A stretch of DNA of 64,000 nucleotides from NCBI RefSeq assembly GCF_965201005.1, contig NZ_OZ241747.1, positions 1,240,001-1,304,000 of the forward strand, written 5' to 3'. A model generated the notes under the pieces. That model ran no database searches, had not been told where the DNA came from, and saw only the letters and a program-made list of their open reading frames with translations. Below are positions 59,561-64,000 of this stretch, in pieces (within the stretch, counting starts at the first letter, position 1; every line of letters starts with the position of its first letter). The translations under genes and the position numbers were made by a program. This DNA comes from Mucilaginibacter_A sp965201005. Its GTDB lineage: Bacteria; Bacteroidota; Bacteroidia; Sphingobacteriales; Sphingobacteriaceae.

Positions 59561-60817
59561 TTAATCAATCGTTTTTCCTTCAAAAATAGCATTGATCAGG
59601 GCTTTGGTAGCTGGCTCAACAGCAAAAAAAATCTCATAACAATTTCGGGCATTTTGGCTCATTTCCAGTTTTTCGTCATTATGCATATAATTCCATTTTA
59701 GTAATAACTGCCTTGTCCCTGACAGCGTATCATCAAAAATCAGCCCTGCGTTTGCTTTACTTATTTCTGTATGAATGTTAATTTGGTCAGAGATCAAAAC
59801 CGGTTTGCCGCAAGCCAAAGCCTCTACAACGGCGATCCCAAAATTTTCCTGATGACTTGGCAAAACAAAAGCTTCGCAGTTGTAAAATGCAGCCCATTTT
59901 GCATCACCGGTCAGCATTCCCGGAAAGAAAACGGTTTTCCCCGGTTGATTGAGTTGTTCTGCTTCAATACTGATTTTTTGTCCGTAAGGCGTTTCTAAAC
60001 CCGGACCGGCAATAACCAAAGGAAGTATTCCTGAATTTTGTTCGATAAAAGAAGCATCGGCGTTTGTTTTCGTAGGATTCTGACCTTTCAGGATTTGAGT
60101 ATAATTCCGGTAAGCGCCCATCAACAAATCCACACCTTTCTTTTCATGGATCCGGCCAATAAAAAGAAAGTAAGGTTTTGATTTCAACGCTTCAAAATTA
60201 CTTAAAAACGCTTCCTGTATGGCCGGCGAATTTACTGGCGGTTCTTCAACGCCTAAACCAACCACCAATTCTTTTTTGGGCAAATAAGGTGAAAATGTTT
60301 GTCGGGCCAAAAGTAGTTCGGCTTCGCAGGTAAAAAGCAGTCCGTCGGCTTGGTTAATAACGTTTTTTTCGATCAGCTTCCAGTAAAACCAATTACGTGC
60401 CGCTTTCAGTTTTCTTCCTTCGGCTTTTTGAAAATAAGGGTCCAGCATCCCATGCGGCATCACAAAAAATTTGGTGCTAAAAGAAGCATTTTCGCTTTTT
60501 AACAACCGTAAAGCTTTAACCAGGCCATAACCCTGATAGTTCCATAAACCATGCAAAATCACTACATCAAACGCTGGCAGGTGGGTAGATAACCAGTTGT
60601 AATAATCGGCATTATAAAACCACGGACCTTTGCCTTCGCCCAAAGCATTTATTTTGACCAAATTTTTATCGATAAAAGAAGCATCAGGATCATCAAAGCT
60701 AAGCACTTCATTATCAATGCTTTTATAAATCTTTAAACCTTTGATCATGGTTTTTAAAGCCTGGCAAACGCCGCCCAGTTTTGGGTTCATACTGGCTGTG
60801 ATATGAAGCAGTTTCAT
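59561..60817 (-). CDS. GT4-family glycosyltransferase with three repeat copies
   Basis: 418 residues. Two Rossmann domains of GT-B fold: HITASMNPKLGGVCQALKTMI at the N-terminus, FLFIGRIHEKKGVDLLMGAY and FVLPSHQENFGIAVVEALACGKPVLISDQ in the C-domain. It is a glycosyltransferase for the exopolysaccharide; sugar unknown. It holds three repeat copies (60044, 60477, 60671), encoding DASFIEQ, NASFSTK and DASFIDK in one frame. Its ATG overlaps the stop of the upstream gene (TGATG at 60817). Confidence 0.88.
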   Translation of the reverse strand: MKLLHITASMNPKLGGVCQALKTMIKGLKIYKSIDNEVLSFDDPDASFIDKNLVKINALGEGKGPWFYNADYYNWLSTHLPAFDVVILHGLWNYQGYGLVKALRLLKSENASFSTKFFVMPHGMLDPYFQKAEGRKLKAARNWFYWKLIEKNVINQADGLLFTCEAELLLARQTFSPYLPKKELVVGLGVEEPPVNSPAIQEAFLSNFEALKSKPYFLFIGRIHEKKGVDLLMGAYRNYTQILKGQNPTKTNADASFIEQNSGILPLVIAGPGLETPYGQKISIEAEQLNQPGKTVFFPGMLTGDAKWAAFYNCEAFVLPSHQENFGIAVVEALACGKPVLISDQINIHTEISKANAGLIFDDTLSGTRQLLLKWNYMHNDEKLEMSQNARNCYEIFFAVEPATKALINAIFEGKTID

Positions 60818-61989
60818 CAATGTTGATCGGTTAAAAGAATGCTTTGGTAGATTTCTTCAATTCGGTTTAATGCAAGGTTTGTATCAAAACGTTTCGCATT
60901 TTTAAGGCTGTTGTTTGCAGCCTGTTCACGTTCGGCAGCAGAAAATGAAACGATTTTATCGAGTGTTTTTGCTGCATTTATTGCCCAGGCTTTAGTTTTA
61001 CTATCATCAACAGGTTGTTTAGGAATTAAAAACCCGGCATCGCCTGCAACCTCCGTCATTGGTGCCTCATCGGTTGTAATAACCGGACAGCCACAAGCCA
61101 TGGCCTCTGCAATCGGCCAGCCAAAACCTTCTGTTAAAGATGGGAAAAGAAACACCAAAGCACCGGAGTAGGCTGCGCTGATCAGGTTATCTTCAATATT
61201 GCTGTCAATATGAATGGAGGATTTGTAGGCGGATGCGTTTATTCTGTTGGACAACCGTTCGTCGGGTTTTTCCCCGATCAAAATTAAAGGCAATTGAAGG
61301 TTAGTGTTGCTTCTCCAGGCATCATAAATTTCTATCACCCCAAAACGGTTTTTGTAAAACTGGTTGCCGCCAATGTGCAGAATGTAACCATTGACTAAAT
61401 TTAAACCGGTTTTTTTACCGATTTTGATCCTTGCTAATGTGGTGTCTATTTTGCTGAAAGATTGGTTTAAGCCATTGTAAACTACTTCTGACCGAATAAG
61501 TTTTGGGTTGATAAACTGGTGCAGATCTGTCTGGGTTTTTTTAGAAACAGAGATAAAGTTTTTTCCTTTCACAAATCCCCGACGGATAAACTCCTGGTAT
61601 TTTTTGCCCGTCCATGATACCGGATTTTCTGAAATCTGTCCCAGAGCGGATTGCTGTGCAATAAAATCATGGCAGTGAACCACATGGGATTTATCAGCAA
61701 ACAAAGGCAACCACGGGCCCAAAGCATGATCTGTTAAAACAAATAAAGTATTTGGGTCTGATGATTTTAATCTTTTTTTCACCTGTGCCGGAAAAACTAT
61801 ATACTGATCAATATAGCCCAGCCACTTTTTTAAAAAAACAGGCAAAGGAAGCTTGGAAAAATAAGGTTTTGGTGACCAAGTATCAACCCGATGTCCTCGT
61901 TGCCGCAAACCATCAGCCAGCATATTGGCAAAGCGGGGCATACTTTTATGGCCTAAAAAACTAGGGTGGGTAAGGAGGACGAGGTGCAA
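60817..61989 (-). CDS. GT4-family glycosyltransferase
   Basis: 390 residues of GT-B fold: HLVLLTHPSFLGHKSMPRFANMLADGLRQRGHRV at the start, LHIGGNQFYKNR in the middle, and LVFLFPSLTEGFGWPIAEAMACGCPVITTD near the end. The start appears to be TTG (61989), which matches related proteins. Coupled to the next gene by overlap. Confidence 0.87.
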   Translation of the reverse strand: MHLVLLTHPSFLGHKSMPRFANMLADGLRQRGHRVDTWSPKPYFSKLPLPVFLKKWLGYIDQYIVFPAQVKKRLKSSDPNTLFVLTDHALGPWLPLFADKSHVVHCHDFIAQQSALGQISENPVSWTGKKYQEFIRRGFVKGKNFISVSKKTQTDLHQFINPKLIRSEVVYNGLNQSFSKIDTTLARIKIGKKTGLNLVNGYILHIGGNQFYKNRFGVIEIYDAWRSNTNLQLPLILIGEKPDERLSNRINASAYKSSIHIDSNIEDNLISAAYSGALVFLFPSLTEGFGWPIAEAMACGCPVITTDEAPMTEVAGDAGFLIPKQPVDDSKTKAWAINAAKTLDKIVSFSAAEREQAANNSLKNAKRFDTNLALNRIEEIYQSILLTDQH

Positions 61990-61996
61990 TATAGGT

Positions 61997-63355
61997 TTAT
62001 TTTCTAAATGAAGGAGTGTGATTGGGTTTTGAATTAAGTGCAGCCAGCATTAATCCACTTATTATTATACAGAATCCTAAATATGTTGGCTGTGCCCAAT
62101 TGCCTTGTGCTAAGGTTTGCAATCCAAAACTAAGTAGTAACCATGGTAATATATCATTAACAGAGAGTTTTCTGTAGCAGGCAAGTGCAATTTTAATTGC
62201 TAATCCAATACGGATAAATATAACAGATAAGCCTAAAATTGGGCCAAGCTCGCCAACTTCTCTTCCCCATTCTCCTTCAGCAATTAAGAATGTTTTACTG
62301 CCAGCCAAGAGCATACTACCTACGTTTGTTCCCATTCCTATTCCGTAACCCAAGATAGGCTGATCAACAGAACTGGTTAAAGACGAAATTGAACCACCAA
62401 CAGCCCGGTTCCCTAATGTTCCCTGTAAACCTCCTTCGGTTCCACTTGCAGTAGTAAACCTAGAAACGAAAGCATCCGTTGCAGTGTTGAATAGACTAAG
62501 TTGGCTTAATGCTATTAAAATTATTCCACCACCGATAATTGCAATTAGGAGTTTACCAACGTATTTTGGTTTTCTGGAAACTGCCAATACAAGAAATATT
62601 AAAGTAACTCCAATTTGAAAAAATAAACCTCTGCTTATAGATAAAGGAATAGAAGCAAACAAACCCAATGTAGCACCCAGTAAAACTAATTTATTTATTT
62701 TTTTTAAATCAAACCAAAAATAAAACACAAAACAAGCGGCGTAAGAAAAATAAGATGTGGTGCCTGTAGTAAATGAGAAAGTAGCAGGTGGACGAAAAAA
62801 ACCATTAGCACCGCTATATCCTGCTCCAGCCATATCGCCACCAATCCCACGATTTACCCAGGCAGATTGTGGACTATAAAATTGTAGTGTTATCAATATG
62901 GCCATTGGGATTGTTATCCATAGGGTCGCTATTCCAATTTTAATAACATCATCTCTATTAAATACTTGCCCGATTACAAATATTAAAGGAAAATGAAATA
63001 CAAGTATTCTGGCCCCATACAATGCAACAAACAAATTTCCATGTCCTAAAAATATTGCTATAAAAGTACTTATTATACCTATGATAATCATTCCGTTTAG
63101 GTATATGGATGCCGGAAATAATCCTCTCTGCCAGCATTTGATTACAAGCCATATTGCAACAGGATCACGTATGATTAGTAGAGGTGTTGCAAGGCTGGGT
63201 AAAAACCATTTACGTAAAGCACCTTCAAAGATTAGTAACAAAAAATATATCCAAATTCCTGTTTTCAGATCCTTATTGGCCTCAACTTTTTTAGTTGACG
63301 AATAAGGCTTATCGGAATCAGAAATTGTGTGATTTATGTTTTCAATATTGACCAT
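61997..63355 (-). CDS. O-antigen-polymerase-like membrane protein
   Basis: 452 residues with 10-12 hydrophobic helices and one longer loop (about 310-370, with SRFTTASGTEGGLQGTLGNRAVGG and GYGIGMGTNVGSMLLAG), the layout of Wzy/WaaL-type polymerases and ligases. Sequence motifs are weak; the context among glycosyltransferases supports polymerisation of the repeating unit. Directly upstream of the GT4 gene (8 bp). Confidence 0.7.
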   Translation of the reverse strand: MVNIENINHTISDSDKPYSSTKKVEANKDLKTGIWIYFLLLIFEGALRKWFLPSLATPLLIIRDPVAIWLVIKCWQRGLFPASIYLNGMIIIGIISTFIAIFLGHGNLFVALYGARILVFHFPLIFVIGQVFNRDDVIKIGIATLWITIPMAILITLQFYSPQSAWVNRGIGGDMAGAGYSGANGFFRPPATFSFTTGTTSYFSYAACFVFYFWFDLKKINKLVLLGATLGLFASIPLSISRGLFFQIGVTLIFLVLAVSRKPKYVGKLLIAIIGGGIILIALSQLSLFNTATDAFVSRFTTASGTEGGLQGTLGNRAVGGSISSLTSSVDQPILGYGIGMGTNVGSMLLAGSKTFLIAEGEWGREVGELGPILGLSVIFIRIGLAIKIALACYRKLSVNDILPWLLLSFGLQTLAQGNWAQPTYLGFCIIISGLMLAALNSKPNHTPSFRK

Positions 63356-63372
63356 AAGAATCTGCTAATTTT

Positions 63373-63552
63373 GAAGCCTGTTTAAATTTAGTTCAATTTA
63401 TTTTCTATGCTTTTTTACCGAACAAAAAACCAATGCTTCTTTTATCACCTAAAATATGGTGGAAGTTTTGAACAACCATCACCGCAAAAACAAAATTTAC
63501 AGGCATAAAAGAAGCATATAAATCTTTGTTTGCCGTAAATTTAAACAGCTTC
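63373..63552. mobile_element. MITE-like composite repeat (copy B)
   Basis: 180 bp. Ends GAAGCCTGTTTAAATTTA and TAAATTTAAACAGCTTC are inverted repeats with one base missing. Inside, ATGCTTCTTTTATC (63433-63446) and ATAAAAGAAGCAT (63505-63517) form the inverted pair. It lies between the polymerase and the glycosyltransferase gene. Confidence 0.7.
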
Positions 63553-63566
63553 TAAAGCATTAGCAA

Positions 63567-64000
63567 TTAACTATCGGATGTTTTTCCCCTTATAGCATCC
63601 ACTAATTCCTCACCATAAACACTCCATGGCCTTTTACTGGCACTACGCATGGCTTCACGGCCAACTTCTGCAATATGTTGCGGATGTGAAATCAATTCTT
63701 CTATTGCATTTTGCAGGGCAGTTGTAGAGCCGGCTTCTACCAGCCAGCCGTTTTTCCCATGCGTGATTAAATCCGGGCCTGCTGTACGATCTGTGGTTAT
63801 TACGGGCGTACCCTGCGACATGGCTTCTGTAATAACCAAACCAAATCCTTCAAACAAGGAAGGAAAAACCAATATATCGTGTTGGTGCATTAGTTTCAAT
63901 ACTTCATCATGCGGTAAACTTGGAATCCAGCGGTGTTTGGCTAAAGCTGCATCCAGGGCAGGGCAGGGCTGATCGCTAACTTTTTTCCCAACCACCGTAA
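63567..64000 (-). CDS. GT4-family glycosyltransferase, 5' part beyond the window
   Basis: The C-terminal part only (143 residues, frame open to base 64000): WIPSLPHDEVLKLMHQHDILVFPSLFEGFGLVITEAMSQGTPVITTDRTAGPDLI is the donor-binding domain of GT4 enzymes with the EGFGLVITEA motif. Another transferase of the polysaccharide cluster. Confidence 0.85.
   Translation of the reverse strand, partial: TVVGKKVSDQPCPALDAALAKHRWIPSLPHDEVLKLMHQHDILVFPSLFEGFGLVITEAMSQGTPVITTDRTAGPDLITHGKNGWLVEAGSTTALQNAIEELISHPQHIAEVGREAMRSASKRPWSVYGEELVDAIRGKTSDS

Noticed and set aside
609..63517. The dispersed word as a polar chromosome-segregation signal (KOPS-like)
   Set aside because: Copies are nearly equal on the two strands (35 and 37 by eye), whereas KOPS-type signals are strongly skewed along a replichore.
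609..63517. The dispersed word as CRISPR repeats
   Set aside because: Copies are scattered singly over 64 kb, without regular spacers or cas genes.

Overview
The window is about 64 kb of a Bacteroidota chromosome, most likely Sphingobacteriaceae (Mucilaginibacter/Pedobacter-like). The assignment rests on a TonB-dependent receptor with an N-terminal carboxypeptidase-regulatory domain, a DUF4294 protein, BshB1 of bacillithiol synthesis, the rsh-fur-purA order, secreted GH20 and GH2 glycosidases, and promoters of the Bacteroidota form TTTG-N19/20-TAnnTTTG upstream of several genes. About 60 protein genes and one tRNA-Thr are visible. No insertion sequence, prophage or CRISPR array was found.

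Layout. 1-3400: end of a HI0933-family flavoprotein, a mazEF toxin-antitoxin pair with a palindromic operator, and a GH2 glycosidase. 3.8-12.4 kb: phosphosugar mutase, outer-membrane barrel protein, AraC/DJ-1 regulator, two VOC proteins, maltose-type acetyltransferase, aspartate aminotransferase, CDF metal exporter, Nudix hydrolase. 12.4-16.1 kb: a biotin locus (bioA, a ferritin-like di-iron protein, bioD, bioF). 16.2-19.5 kb: Spy-like protein, S24 repressor divergent from a decayed GIY-YIG protein, MsrB, ArsR/SRPBCC pair. 19.6-24.7 kb: TPR-like protein, gmhA, heptose kinase, and a large HEXXH/propeller/barrel protein. 24.9-33 kb: hscA, tRNA-Thr, and a CheB / PAS-histidine kinase / CheB-CheR-PAS signalling group. 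33.3-39.7 kb: LOG-family protein, SDR, TonB receptor, DUF2071. 39.7-45 kb: the operon rsh-fur-purA-pabB. 45.1-47.5 kb: DUF4294, glutathione peroxidase and bshB1 in an overlapping group, plus a hypothetical. 48-53.8 kb: GH20 hexosaminidase, an ABC transporter operon with its YtrA-type GntR repressor, mobA. 53.8-64 kb: an exopolysaccharide cluster (fcl, gmd, wcaJ-like transferase, wcaI/wcaF-like genes, glycosyltransferases, a polymerase-like membrane protein) running off the right end.

The most striking structure is not a gene. A 12-15 base word, consensus GATAAAAGAAGCATC (reverse GATGCTTCTTTTATC) with a second allele GATAAAAACAGCATC, occurs about 72 times by eye, roughly once per 0.9 kb, equally on both strands. 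It lies between genes, across start and stop codons, and inside at least 25 reading frames. Many copies carry an AT-rich block (AAATTT-like) about one helical turn away. Inverted pairs form hairpins between genes, including a perfect 48-bp palindrome touching the 5' end of the tRNA. Density, strand balance, coding plus intergenic placement, hairpin pairs and the helically phased AT block all resemble DNA uptake sequences of Neisseria and Pasteurellaceae. I know of no such system described in Bacteroidota, so an uptake-signal-like system is the main hypothesis; a REP/MITE-like mobile repeat is the main alternative. At least four longer elements (about 150-180 bp, ends like GAGCCTGTTTAAATTT) carry an inverted pair of the word and look like MITEs.
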